From Sugiyamaella lignohabitans (taxonomy: Eukaryota; Ascomycota; Dipodascomycetes; Dipodascales; Trichomonascaceae): 64,000 bases of DNA. Below the pieces are notes generated by a model that was not told where the DNA came from, made no database searches, and worked only from the letters and a program-made list of their open reading frames with translations. A program made the position numbers and the translations under genes. Location of the stretch: positions 2,914,001 to 2,978,000 of the forward strand of contig NC_031672.1 in assembly GCF_001640025.1 (NCBI RefSeq). The letters are read 5' to 3'. Below are positions 40,331 through 51,934 of the stretch, piece after piece; within the stretch, counting starts at the first letter, position 1; each line of letters starts with the position of its first letter.

Positions 40331-42569
40331 AAGTAATGTGTGGTTTAAAAAAAGAAATGTCTGCATGCAGGTATAATTTATTTTCGACGGCAAATGTATG
40401 ATGTGAAGCTCAAAAAACATACTAGGCACCAATTTTGGCTTAGCAGATGCCCCCCACCAATTTTTATGAGGTACCAGGGAAAAATCCACCCCACAGTTTT
40501 TGAAAAGTACCATGCGAGGCTATTATTGAGTAAAGATATTGTTGAAGAGCTTCGTTTAGATCAGTTGGAAAAGGGGGGTATAAGAGGGTTTCAAAGGCAT
40601 GAAACGGTCAGGGAGGTATGGTATCAGGCGGTCTGTCTTGGTTTAATTCGATTGGAAAAGATCAGAGGCCACAAACTATAGCAGAGGTGCGGATGCAGAG
40701 CACGTCTGAGACAGTCGAAGTTAGCGGTCGCGATGTCTGTGGGGGCCATCTGCAGTAATATCCGCATGGTAGTTAGATCCGACAGGAACGGAGTAGAGCC
40801 AGGGGACGACAGCCAGAGATGAAAGTAAGTAAGTAAAGGAGTGTAGGGAGTATGGAAAAGGAGCTAAGAGGTCTAAAGTGAGCAAAAAGAGTGCAAAGAA
40901 GGTGTAAAGTGAGTAAGCAAGAGCTGTTTAGAGAGTATGTAAAGAGTACGTAAGAAGTATGTACAGTGGGTGGAGTAAGACGAGGATGAAAAAATTGGTT
41001 GTGCAAAGTGGGTGAGTAAAGTGATCCAAATGGTCAAGTACCTCGCAGCCATGTCTCAGCGGCATTAAAACAATGACGCTAGAACTGAGATCGATAACAG
41101 CCAGATTCACAGGTGCCTTCGCTCACACACAGATCACATGCTTGAATCTCACTGTCGACTCGACTCTCGACTCGAATATCACTCATCTCACGTATCTCAC
41201 TCAATCTCACACGAATCTCGCTCTGCACCTCACTTTATAACTCCTGCTCAGATCACAGTGCATGTATTGTAAATCGTACCAATTGTTTTTTTTTTGTGTG
41301 TTCATTCATTACAAGAACCGACGGTTGGTCTATCGTGGACTATCCATCTCACGAGGATCACGAAGATTGACTCTAGAAAGAGATCATTTCGGAGATCCAT
41401 GCATCCAGATTACTGCTGTTAGGTCACTCCCCCCACCTTTGATAAGCAAGCCACGGATTCAACTGCTAGCACACTAACTAACGCACTAACCAGCCACTTG
41501 GCTATGATGAACTAGAACAAAAAACTTTCTGGTACCAATCCTGCGATGTATGGAGTCCGGATATTGGTGCCGACTGTTGACTGACCTAATCCTAGCTAGT
41601 CCCCCACTCAATCTTGATTAGGATGAGATGCCAGTTGAGATCATGCATACATTCACACTCTGATTGTCATTGTAATGCATGCCACTCGTTTATGAACCAG
41701 ATCAAATCAACTTGAAAATAACCGGATCTATAGCATGCCCATGATATATCAGCATTTTAGCGTGGATAAACCCTTGATATGGGGAAAGTTAGTGGAGATA
41801 ACAGCTGGCAGATGCCCTTCGTCCGAGCTCCGGTAGAATAGCCAACCTCGATGGAGAAATAGGCAAGATAAGTAGGAGGGGCATAAACGGCTGGAATGCA
41901 GGACAGTAGCGGGGTATTCAGTCGTCTGGGATCCATCTGGTACCCAATCCAACAGTCCAAAAAATGCCACAAAAGTGCCACAAAACAGTAATCTAGCAAT
42001 TGTCCGGAGATAATCCAGCAAAAAAAAAAAGCCAGTCAATTCCTTGTGTGTTCACTGCTTTTTTAATATAATTATGTAATCCAAAGACCACAGTCAATCG
42101 ACCGGCGATGGGGCCAAGAACCGCTAGAACCTAGGCCCCGTATCAGTCGTCCAGAACATGTCTTCTCTCACAGAACCGGGAGAACTGGCAAATCTTGGCA
42201 TTGGAATTAGCAATGCAGATACCCTGTAGAGACACAGATCCTCAACGTTCCAGCGAGCGACCGACTGTCATTCTCTGGATAATACCACCGTTCTCTCATT
42301 GAATTGAATGGATTAACCATATAACCAGGGGGAGGGGGGCTGGTGCGGGTCCATTACCCCTCGTCAGACGATAACGCGACAGCGACCCCGCCTGGGTTCG
42401 CAACAACCCAGCATACGATCCAACACCCCATCTCGGCGGCACCTCCATTGGGGGCCTGGCGCAGGCACGCCCCTCAGTCCCCCACCTGGGGGTGCCTCGC
42501 GGGATGAGGTGAGGCATCAGGTGGGATGAGACAGAGTGGGACGAGACAAAGGCGGGTAGGGGGCTTGGC

Positions 42570-42707
42570 TGCCTCCGGCAGCTGGGGCTACGCCCCAGAC
42601 CCCATGGCTCCTGCTTCGCAGGAGATGGCGGGGACCGTATACGAACCGACTCGAGCGCAGCGAGAGGAGCAGCGGGGTCTGGGGCGGAGCCCCAGCCGCC
42701 GGAGGCA
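42570..42707. repeat. GC palindromic element, complete
   Basis: Left arm TGCCTCCGGCAG with stem CTGGGGCTACGCCCCAG and the CTCCTGCTTCGCAGGAG hairpin; spacer AGATGGCGGGGACCGT; CTCGAG-type right arm to CCGCCGGAGGCA. It is far from any gene. Confidence 0.93.
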
Positions 42708-43081
42708 GAGCGCCCCTCGTATCATCAGCCGAGGCGCGGTGTCTGCAGGGGTCCAGACGCTTGACACATGCGATTCGGTAGGGGGAGGAAGCGGCGTCCG
42801 CGAGGCCTGGTGTGGTGGTGCAGTGCTTGAGCCAGTGTGATCCAGAATAGGGCACGTATTTCTCCTTGTAGAATAAGGTGGGGTGCATGCGTACAGGTAC
42901 GCGACGCACCACAAGAAGCTGCTGGGTGGTTTCAAAAAGCAATGTGACGATTTTTAGAGATCATGTACACCGTGCATGGAGATGAATCTAGTCTCTGGAA
43001 AAAGACCAGTGCTAGTGAAGAGGGGCAATTCTAAAAATTATAGCTAACGCTGATGGCTATATTACGGGAGATTTGACTAGC

Positions 43082-43225
43082 ACCCCACGTTTTTTTCTAT
43101 TGTTAATGAGCCATCGGGTTTAAACAAAAAACGTGGGAGGTCCGTGGGGATTTTCCGATTTCCCTTTAGGTTGTTGATGAGCCCGGAATATTTATCCTTT
43201 AAAGTTGACACCCCACGAATTTTAT
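43082..43225. repeat. Short interspersed inverted and direct repeats (ACCCCACG / TGTTRATGAGCC)
   Basis: CCCACGTTTTTT (about 43084) is mirrored by AAAAAACGTGGG (about 43126-43137), and CACCCCACGAATTTT recurs near 43208. TTGTTAATGAGCC (about 43100) recurs as TTGTTGATGAGCC (about 43172). The arrangement is compact and not part of the GC family. Confidence 0.6.
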
Positions 43226-43939
43226 CTGTGAGGAGGCTATAGCTCTACCACCGAGTTTAATGGGTGTTGTGAAGTCGGAATAGTTTATGGATAAATTAAA
43301 ATGTACAGGCGTAGAAGCGTAGAAGAGCACGATCTACTATCGTCCCGAGATGTATGATGTGTTTGAGTTTGATAAAATTAAAATAGCCGAGTACAGGGAG
43401 AACGAGCTAGCCGTAGTTTAGAGATAAGGTAATAGATAATTTAACGAGAATCCTGAGTGATGCGTGCCCCATGGCGAAGACGGAGGGATATGTATGCCCA
43501 TCACGTCTATAGTGAAAATAATATCTGTTTATTATTTTATCTGCCGAGAGCTTGGATAATGTTGCGAGGGAGTTAGGGCACTTTGATTTAATTTGGATTT
43601 AAATTGTTTCGAGTTTATAATACCCTCGGAGGTCGATTTAACGAACCACCGCTTTCAATATTCGATCTATTACTTGGAAATATCCCTTGGAAACTAGTTC
43701 ACCAGTAACTGATACCTCAAAAAGCCACGATGGAAAATAGATTTTAAAAGGTATCTGACAATAATATTCAAAGTAACGAGATGGAATTGTTAATATCCTG
43801 GGTTTTGTTGATATCCTAGAATAAAAAGAGGCTTTCAGGGAGAATAGATAGTAATGTCAATATTACTACAATAAAGAATTCTCAGCCTACGTGTTTATTA
43901 AATTGACATGAATAGAAGAAGTTGTAAAGGCATACAAAA

Positions 43940-44005
43940 ATTTATTATACCAACAAAGTGTATTTTCGAGCTATATAATTATTATACCGACAGAGTATAT
44001 TATAA
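43940..44005. repeat. Imperfect direct repeat in AT-rich DNA
   Basis: TTATTATACCAACAAAGTGT, extended by ATTTT, is followed about 37 bp later by TTATTATACCGACAGAGTAT, extended by ATTAT. The pair lies in the middle of the gene-poor tract. Confidence 0.65.
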
Positions 44006-44239
44006 GTTTATTAGCGAGACAAGCATAACGTTCAAACATTTTTATTCCCACATAATATGAAAATTCAATATCATGCTGAGGGCAAAATTCTGAGCAGTTG
44101 ACTTCGTAAAATTAATTGGCGATATTTTATTCAATTCATAAAACAATTTCTAAATTTGAGATGGTGTGCAGTTCGACAAGATAATGCTGAATACCCTGCT
44201 GACTGTGAAAGCTGCTGGTCGCTTACCTCTACCTTTGAA

Positions 44240-44301
44240 CGACTCGAGCGAAGCGAGAGGAGCTACCAGGGTCTGGGGCGGAGCCCCAGCCGCCGGAGGC
44301 A
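44240..44301. repeat. GC palindromic element, solo right arm
   Basis: CGACTCGAGCGAAGCGAG, GGAGCTACCAGGGT, CTGGGGCGGAGCCCCAG and CCGCCGGAGGCA, in otherwise AT-rich DNA. The abrupt GC shift marks it as an insertion. Confidence 0.92.
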
Positions 44302-45935
44302 GAGCCCCCTGCCGTGACCTGAACCGCTGCCTTTGAATGTTGAATGAAAATGAATGACTTGGTTTTGAGTCTCCTATTAATTCATCCTCTTTATGTCCGA
44401 TGCAATTGTACGTCCGGTTGTACCTCTGGTGGTGATGAGAATACAACTGGGCCCCTGATTTGAGTTGAAATTTTTTTTAAATTTCGTCAATGTGTCCTTC
44501 GGACCTTTTTTTTTTTGCATTAGAGAAGAGACCAGCTTGCTGAAAAAAATCTTTTTTTGTCTCCGGTACTATATCCATATTCAATGAAAGTCTGAAGCAT
44601 TGGTAATGGGAGACGAGAACAGTCTCATGTCTTGCCCTACTAAGACACCCTCTAGTGGTGAGAAGATGAATTGCAAGAGTTCAAGCGCGAAGGTACTTAT
44701 GTTCTGAGCGAAGATATTTTCCATATGGAGGAGAAAGAACAGTGGTATTAGTTGATCAGTCTGGTTTATTTCCATGTTAAATTTCAATTGGGCTGGCTTG
44801 CTTTGATTTAATCAAAAAAAAAAAATACGTGAGTAGTGGATTGGAGTAGCACTTGTATTTATTCTCAGCTAATACAATAAAATAACTCGTCAGTAATCAA
44901 CTGAAGAGACATTATGCTAAGTTTGAGACCATTTTTCTATAACCTTGATGGAATGCTATTATTAATAGCCAATGTGGCATATCAAAGGTGTGTGATTATT
45001 CAATTTGCGTTGGTCAGGTCATCGGTAGTCACTGCTGTCACTGCTGACCCCAAACAAAATATATGGCGGATATTTCAATATCTCTATAATTAGCCTCTGT
45101 ACTATAACAGACGTCAAAGAATGAAAGTATTATAGACAAGACGATTGAGAGCGTCTGCTCTGGCTAGTCGTAGGTTACAACTATTAAGAACTCCATATTT
45201 ACGTTGATATGTCAATTCCACATATATTGGTTTTTCACATCCTTCGGCATAAAGTCAGTTCTCACTTTTCCGATCAAGCGCATTAATATACTAACCGACA
45301 TCAACCAAATTTCAATTATTGAGATCAATAAACAACAGGCTACATCGTTGATCCTCCAAAACTCCTGTCAAGAAAAACAGTCTCGTCTCAAACTCTGTTC
45401 CCCACGTTCAACATCCTCTACAACGGATCAAAAAATAAAGATAACAGCCTAGGCTGTTTCTCAAACAAAATAAATTATATCCGTATAATCAATAAACTTT
45501 CTACAAGGAAAGAATCACCTGAGCCTGAATTCTCATAATGTTCATAATTTAGGACCATATATGGATGGCATGTCATCGGCATATCGTCCCAAGCAGCAGC
45601 TGCAGTCAGAGCTTAAATTAATTTTAATTAACCTGACATAGCCAAAACCCAAACAAAAAACAAAAAGATAGGCAAACCACAGCCATCAACAACACGCTCG
45701 GACTCCTACGGCGCTGGCTAAATAAGTGCCAAGAACACCAAGGTGAGACACTGCTGTCAGTCGGATCTAGACCGTTTAGCTCGGGTCATGTAGCCGCTGC
45801 CTTGCATGAGATGCATCTTGACAGGACCCCCTTTTTGAAACATATCCGACACTCATGACCCGACAGGCAAGTATAAGCAGATTTACCCGTGACCCATGCA
45901 TTTTACAACGGTTATAGCAGCGGAACTCCCCGTTG

Positions 45936-46137
45936 TGCCTCCGGCGGCTGGGGCTCCTCTCGCTTCGCTCGAGTCGAGCGTGGGGGAGTCCAGTTGGTGG
46001 TCGTGGGGGGTCGGATTTACACGGGTCCCTGAAAAAAAGTATTGCCAAGACAACCCCAGCATGCCCCCTGTACCTGGGACCCCCACGCCCGACTCGAGCG
46101 AAGCGAGAGGAGCCACGGGGTCTGGGGCGGAGCCCCT
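45936..46137. repeat. GC palindromic element with deletions in both arms
   Basis: The left arm jumps from TGCCTCCGGCGGCTGGGGCT directly to CCTCTCGCTTCGCTCGAG, so it lacks the second stem strand and ACCCCGTGG. The right arm stops at CTGGGGCGGAGCCCC and lacks AGCCGCCGGAGGCA. Both arms are CTCGAG type. Confidence 0.85.
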
Positions 46138-46553
46138 CTTTCACATCCCCCCGAGGAGCTCCCGGCCCAGTAAGCCCAGAGCCAGCCGTGCGAAGGGGTC
46201 GGAGCCGAGCCAAGGTGCGCTCGGATGTGAGGGCCAATGGATTGTCCGGCATATTTTCGTGGTAGGGCCATAAACCGGTAATTACCGAACCGACGGGCAG
46301 CAGGGTCCCCGCATTTTGGGGGTAAGTGAGATCCATCGAGCATGGGCAGGGTGAACTTGGAAATATACTAACTACTGACAGGAGGAATATCGGCTTGGAA
46401 TTAGCAGGAAGATTAATTGGCGGTTCATGGATCAGTGGCAGTTCGAACGCGAAAAAAGTTTCGTTTGAAATTTTTTATTCCCAGAGACCAGTCTGGACGA
46501 AAGTTATATTTATTATAACTGCTACAAAACCCCACACTTATTTTTCTTTTGAC

Positions 46554-48850
46554 ATGTCAACCGTAGAGAACAAATTTGTCACGTCGGGGCGGTCAACCAA
46601 TCCCGCCATCACCACTATAAAAACAGAAGCAGGGTCTGATGAGGCTCCGGTGATTATAAGTGTAAGTTTCAGCAAATATTCTGGATTTCCAGATAGTGGT
46701 GTTAATTATCGGATAGCTGACAACAGACGGGAACTGAAGAAGCGTGACATATGGCATGTTATAAGCGTGTGATTCACAACCGCCGGTTATGCACATCGCC
46801 AGTCACCGCTTGCAACATGCACTCGGGTCATATAAAAGGTCATTGGTTAATGGTGTGAACTATTTTTTACTAACTGACATATTTCTAGCCACGAACTGGT
46901 AAACCAAAAAGACGCAAAGCCACACGAGCTTGTGTACATTGTCAGCGAACTCATTTGACATGCGATAATAACCGACCATGCGAGAGGTGCGTCGCCAGAG
47001 GTCTGGCAGATACTTGCCAGGATGGAACTCGCAAAAAGGCCAAATATTTACAGGATGTACCAGAAGCAGTGGCTACTTCTTCAGAATCCAAGAAGTTTGA
47101 TCCTAGATATAAAAAGAAAAATGCCGATAGTCTACGGGGAGATTCGGTCAGCAGCAGTGATAGTATGATGACGACGTCGTCGACTATTTCCGAGTTTAAT
47201 GTGGGTAGTACTGATAGTAGAGGGTTTGGTAGTAGTGGAGGTGCTGGAGGTGCAAGAAGTAGTAGTGTTGGAAGTGCTGATGGAAGAGGTGTTGGAGGTG
47301 GTGGTTTGTTTGGACATGGAAGACTGTCAACTGGTAGTACTAGTATGGGTAAATCGATGAGTAATAGCAGTATGGATGTTAGTGGATTACAGACTCCACG
47401 ACATGCGAATTCAGTGTCTGGTGCGACGGGATCAGGTCATCAGGAACTGATGAGACCGCCTCCTCCGTCGTCGCGACCGTTGAACCTGTTTGCAACATCC
47501 ACTTCACCGACTTCCAGTACAAATGCCAGTACACATACCAACCATAACAATACTACTCCGGGATTACAATTCACATCCCAACATTCTCAAAGAGGATTGT
47601 TTCCCGATTCTACGGTGTCTTCGTCACTGGCTCCACAGAGTCATAGTCAACAGCGACGAAGAACGTTTGAATCAACAGCAACCACTCAAGAATATAGTGT
47701 TCTGAGCAGTATTCTTCATGGAAATTCCAGCCACACCGCTACTAATATCGCGTTGTCAGATGTCCCGTCGACGTCGAGCCCGGCGTTCAGCGACGATTCG
47801 CAGCGAACAGACAACTCGACCTACTTTCATCCAAACTATCTGAACCAGTTCTCACTAGGAAACAGTCCGAGACATAACTTTTCTGAGATTCTCGCTTCGG
47901 TAGATATGACACAACAACAAGCTAATGATTGGCTGAATGATACTCCAAAACCACCACCCATATCGTTTACAATTGCCGATAGTATTGATAACATGATGGA
48001 TCCAGAACTGAGACTGTTTGAAGAGCAGTTTTCTACTGTTGCACCAGGAGCAAATGGTGAGACACCAACTGCAACTGGTACCGGTGACACAACTACCGGC
48101 ACACCCGCACCTCCAACCCCCGTAATTTCCGCTACGGACACCACCAGCTTATCACTGGCAGGTACTGGGTCTGAGAACCAACCACGATATACCACCAGCA
48201 GTCGAATGAACAATCGACTGGGCGGGTTCTCCAACACTGGCAGTTGGCAACCATTAAAAAAGCCCGCTGATATTTATCGTAACGTGCGACAGCCGTTTCC
48301 ATACACCCCCGGATTTCATTCTCTGATCAAGTATTTGAAGTCACGGTTCGACAAACCGCAACTGATTCAAATGGCCAAATGCATGGCCAGATACCGACCG
48401 TCGTTTATTGCCTGTACGAACTCATTAGACGAAGACGATCTAGTGTTTATGGAGCAATGTTTTCAACGAACGCTGTTAGAATACGAAAAGTACATCTCTT
48501 TCTCAGGGACTCCTACCGCCGTCTGGCGACGAACTGGACAAATAGCAGCTGTCGGCAAAGAATTTTGTATTCTGACCGGATGGTCACGTCAACAACTGCT
48601 GGACCGCGACGGGTCTGGTACCGGCGGTATGTTCATCGTCGAGGTGATGCAAGACGAGTCGGTGCTCGAGTACTTCCAAATGTTCAGCGACATCGCGTTC
48701 GGCGACTCCCGCGGAGCCATGATGTCAGAATGCTCACTCCTCACACCCAACGGCAAAACCATCCGCACCACGTCCATGTGGACACTCAAAAGAGATGTGT
48801 TTGGCATTCCCATGATGATTATTGGGAACTTCCTGCCCATCTTATCATGA
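46554..48850 (+). CDS. ERT1: Zn(II)2Cys6 regulator of the Ert1/Rds2 family, two exons
   Basis: Exons 46554-46661 and 46889-48850 give 689 residues. The splice is AGT|GTAAGT to CTAACTGACATATTTCTAG|CCA, phase 0. The zinc cluster is C51-X2-C-X6-C-X5-C-X2-C-X8-C79 (RACVHCQRTHLTCDNNRPCE), preceded by the basic KPKRRKATR and followed by RKKAKYLQD, the pattern of Ert1, Rds2 and AcuK. A long Ser/Thr/Asn-rich region follows. The C-terminus (about 570-689) holds a PAS-like domain (FSGTPTAVWRRTGQIAAVGK, GIPMMIIGNFLPIL). These factors activate gluconeogenic and ethanol or non-fermentable carbon genes. Which of the paralogous names applies cannot be settled here. Without the first exon the zinc cluster would be truncated. 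Confidence 0.85.
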
Positions 48851-48891
48851 CTGTATATTATAATAGACTGATGACCTTGGCACGGAGTCAC

Positions 48892-49092
48892 TGCCTCCGG
48901 CGGCTGGGGCTCCGCCCCAGACCCCGCTGCTCCTCTCGCTTCGCTCGAGTCGGTGCGTCGGGCGGTGGACTGAGTTTCCCGCCAGGGGGATATGAACCAC
49001 GAATCCAGATCTGTTGACCGCCCGGCGCAACGACTCGAGCGAAAGCGAGAGGAGCAGCGGGGTCTGGGGCGGAGCCCCAGCCGCCGGAGGCA
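48892..49092. repeat. GC palindromic element, both arms CTCGAG type, long spacer
   Basis: Left stem CCCCGCTGCTCC and right stem GGAGCAGCGGGG match exactly. The spacer is about 75 bp. It lies between the convergent ERT1-like gene (42 bp after its stop) and MLC1 (74 bp after its stop). Confidence 0.9.
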
Positions 49093-49165
49093 GTGACTCC
49101 CCCCAAAAACTCCAAAAGAACCCAATTGAATTAAGAATTATAACAAAAAACAGAAAAAAGACCGG

Positions 49166-49881
49166 TTACTGAGCGAGAATGGTCTTGACAAAGTCTGTGT
49201 AGTTGACGTTGCCGTCTCGGGTGACGGAGACGCCTTTGAGCAGTTCGTCGACTTCCGAGTCGCTGAGCTTCTCGCCGAGCGAGGTGAGGATGTAACGGAG
49301 CTCGCCGACTCCGATAAATCCGGTCTGGTCCTTGTCAAACACTTGGAAACCGCGGATGTAATCCTCGGGCTCTCCGAGCGACTTGAATCCGTCGGGTCTG
49401 TTGACGATCTTGACAAATGTGTCGAAGTCGACTGCGTTTTTTGTTAGTATTCAAATCAGTTTCATACAACAGAACTGTTTTCCGGTGATAAAATACTTAC
49501 AGTCACCAGACACGGTTCTCTCGAGACTGTCAATCTCGCTCAGAGTGGGGTTCTGACCGACCGCTCGGAGTAGGTCCCCAAGAGCCTCGGCCGGGATCCG
49601 GCCGTTGCCTTTCTTGTCAAAAAGTGCAAAAGCGTCCTTGTATGTTTTGGTATTCTGAGAAGCCTACAACAAAAACGTTAGTATTCGTCCATTCATTCCA
49701 TTTTACGTTTCACACTCAGGTCTCACACCACCCTCTCTCACCAGCTCTTCTTTTCCCACTGAACCGCCATGAACTGGGTCCAACAGCCTTAAAAACGCCA
49801 GAATCCGCTTTCCACGACCCCAGCCCGACTTTCACCCAGCCCCGGCACACTTCCGACCTAAACTGTCGCACTTACAGCCAT
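49166..49881 (-). CDS. MLC1: Myosin essential light chain (Mlc1/Cdc4), three exons
   Basis: Exons 49881-49876 (ATG GCT only), 49663-49501 and 49431-49166 give 144 residues. Introns of 212 and 69 bp carry GTAAGT donors and TACTAAC or CTAAC branch sites. The protein begins MAASQNTKTYKDAFALFDKK and has a calmodulin-like fold. One EF loop is near-canonical (DKDQTGFIGVGE); the first (DKKGNGRIPAEA) lacks the final Glu, as expected for a light chain that binds IQ motifs rather than calcium. RYILTSLGEKLSDSEVDELL closely follows yeast Mlc1. It works with type II and V myosins and IQGAP in cytokinesis and secretory transport. The six-base first exon means contiguous ORF searches miss the gene. Confidence 0.92.
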
Positions 49882-50036
49882 TTTTGTCTGTTTGTTTACA
49901 AATGTGATCTGAATGTAACCGAACAAAACACGACGCTGAAATTAAAGCCACTCGTCTGTGTTTTCAATTTCCCTTTCCAGCATAGATTCGCGAGCCTCAT
50001 ATACCGGGGTCACGTGATACCCTTAGGGGGGGGGTC

Positions 50037-50175
50037 TGCCTCCGGCGGCTGGGGCTCCGCCCCAGACCCTGGTTGCTCCTGCTTCGCAGGAGACGGCTGG
50101 GACCAAGGGGGAAACGACTCGAGCGGAGCGAGAGGAGCAGTGGGGTCTGGGGCGGAGTCCCAGCCGCCGGAGGCA
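50037..50175. repeat. GC palindromic element, complete
   Basis: Left arm with CTCCTGCTTCGCAGGAG, spacer AGACGGCTGGGACCAAGG, CTCGAG-type right arm. It lies in the divergent MLC1-ARP1 promoter region, 156 bp upstream of the MLC1 ATG. Confidence 0.93.
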
Positions 50176-50443
50176 GACCCTGCATCGCAGCAGCCGGTTC
50201 AGGACCGGGTGGACAAGCTTCTGTGAGGTAGGAGAGTTGGTTAAGAGTGAGTTTTCACGTTTCTGGGGTGTTTTAGAGGTTTTTGAGAGGGGTGAAATGG
50301 GGGTCGGATAGAGCGTTGGAGATGCGCGGCTGGGTGGACTGCGTCGGTGGTGGACCTCGACACGAGAATATTTCAGCAGAGGGTCAGAGTAAATAGATAG
50401 ACAGTGGAATTGAACGCGGTGTGACGAGACTGAGCGAGTGACC

Positions 50444-51879
50444 ATGGAGTTCGACGAAGTTTTGTTGAACCAGCCCGTGGTTTTTGACAATGTAGGTACC
50501 AGATCCAGGAGACGAGGTGGTTTTAGAGGAGAGAATTTCCAGTTCAAGTGCCGAGATCGGTTTCTAACACATATCAGGGCTCAGGGACGATAAAAGCAGG
50601 CATTGCTGGCGAGGAGCAGCCAAAGACGTTTTTCCCTTCTTTGTAAGTAAATCTACCGATTCGGAGTCTATGCCCGTGAATTATAGATCCTTGGCCAGTT
50701 CCCCAAACAGTCCTGTCCCGATAATGGCTCGCGAAGCGAGCACAACGGGGTCTGGGGCAGCGCCCCAGCCGCCGGAGGCAGACCCTCCCACCCCAGAAAC
50801 TAACAGCCAGTGTTGGACGACCCAAGCATACGAGAATCATGGCCGGAGCTCTTGAAGGAGATGAGTTTATTGGCAGTTCATGCCAGAATTATCGTGGGTT
50901 GTTGAAGATTCATTATCCGCTGGAACACGGAGTCGTCACCGACTGGGACGATATGGAGAGGATATGGCAGTATGTGTACACAGACGAGCTGAAGATTTTA
51001 AGTGAAGAGCATCCGATTCTGCTGACCGAGGCGCCATTGAACCCGCGGTCTAATCGAGATCAAGCTGCACAGGTTTTTTTCGAGACTTTTAATGTTCCAG
51101 CACTGTATTTATCGATCCAGGCAGTACTGGCTCTGTATGCGTCTGGCAAAACTACCGGGTTAGTTCTTGATTCGGGCGATGGAGTAACTCATTCCGTGCC
51201 TGTATATGGTGGATTCTCGATTCCAACTGCCATTCAACGAATCGATATTGCCGGAAGAGATGTCACTGAGTACCTACAACTGCTACTACGCAAGTCCGGG
51301 TCGGTATTATACACCTCGGCAGAAAAGGAGATTGTGCGAAATATCAAGGAGAATCACTGCTATATTGCATTAGATCCTCGTCGAGAAGAGAAAGAATGGT
51401 CTGCTCTGGATAGTCATGTTTTAAGTGCAGGATCTGGATTAGGAGCTACAGGATCTGTTCCTGGCGAAATATATCGATTGCCCGATGGCAAAGAAATTAA
51501 ACTCGGAGCCGAACGTTTTCGAGCTGCTGAGCTGTTATTCTCACCACATATTATTGGGTCGGAGTATAACGGTGTGCACCAGATCATCACCGACTCTATC
51601 AACCGAACCGACCTAGATCTGCGAAGCGGGCTGTACGAAAGCATTGTCCTCAGCGGCGGCTCGACCCTGACAAAAGGGTTTGGCAACCGTCTGCTTGCCG
51701 AGCTCAAACACATGGCATCCAAAAACACCAAAATCAAAATCTATGCCCCGCCCGAACGCAAATACAGCACCTGGATCGGCGGGTCCATCCTGGCCAGTCT
51801 CAGCACCTTCAAGAAAATGTGGGTCACGGCCGACGAGTGGCAGGAAAACCCCGACATCATCCACACAAAGTGTATGTAG
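50444..51879 (+). CDS. ARP1: Actin-related protein 1 (centractin), three exons
   Basis: Exons 50444-50491, 50578-50642 and 50811-51879 give 393 residues. Splicing joins [28 protein letters not shown] and [20 protein letters not shown] into an uninterrupted actin N-terminus. Nucleotide-binding motifs include [22 protein letters not shown] and [16 protein letters not shown]. Arp1 signatures such as [10 protein letters not shown] and [19 protein letters not shown] place it with centractin rather than conventional actin. Arp1 forms the short filament of dynactin, which links dynein to cargo and cortex for spindle and nuclear positioning. The second intron (168 bp) holds a solo GC arm, the first (86 bp) does not. 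Confidence 0.93.
50727..50780. repeat. GC palindromic element, solo arm in ARP1 intron 2
   Basis: GCTCGCGAAGCGAGC, then ACGGGGTCTGGGGCAGCGCC and CCGCCGGAGGCA. It lies 84 bp after the donor and 30 bp before the acceptor, whose ACTAAC branch site follows it. Confidence 0.9.
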
Positions 51880-51934
51880 ATATACTAGCATTATTTATTT
51901 TTTGACTACCACTGTCACTTGCCGGTACGGGTTC

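Larger units (their letters stand above)
40331..46553. other. Gene-poor, mostly AT-rich region
   Basis: More than 6 kb with no protein gene I can support. 40331-42500 has degenerate low-complexity patches: AGTAAG/AGTATG-rich at 40820-40980 and CTCAC/TCGACT-rich at 41120-41240. 42300-42500 is GC-rich without a recognisable product. 42950-45700 is AT-rich with short direct and inverted repeats. GC elements occur at 42570, 44240 and 45936. The only ATG frame of any size (40394-40681, 95 codons) resembles nothing known. A centromere, origin cluster or decayed mobile DNA would fit such a tract; none is proven. Confidence 0.55.

Noticed and set aside
40394..40681. 95-codon ATG frame in the gene-poor tract
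   Set aside because: It has an ATG but no recognisable family, no clear codon bias and no flanking signals; possible remnant, not supported as a gene.
42380..42415. TGGGTTCGCAACAACCCA hairpin that recalls a tRNA T-arm
   Set aside because: No matching acceptor, D or anticodon arms could be built around it.
46326..46772. Contiguous frame through ERT1 exon 1 into the intron
   Set aside because: The part after 46661 is intronic; the GTAAGT donor and the rest of the zinc cluster in the next exon show the real path.
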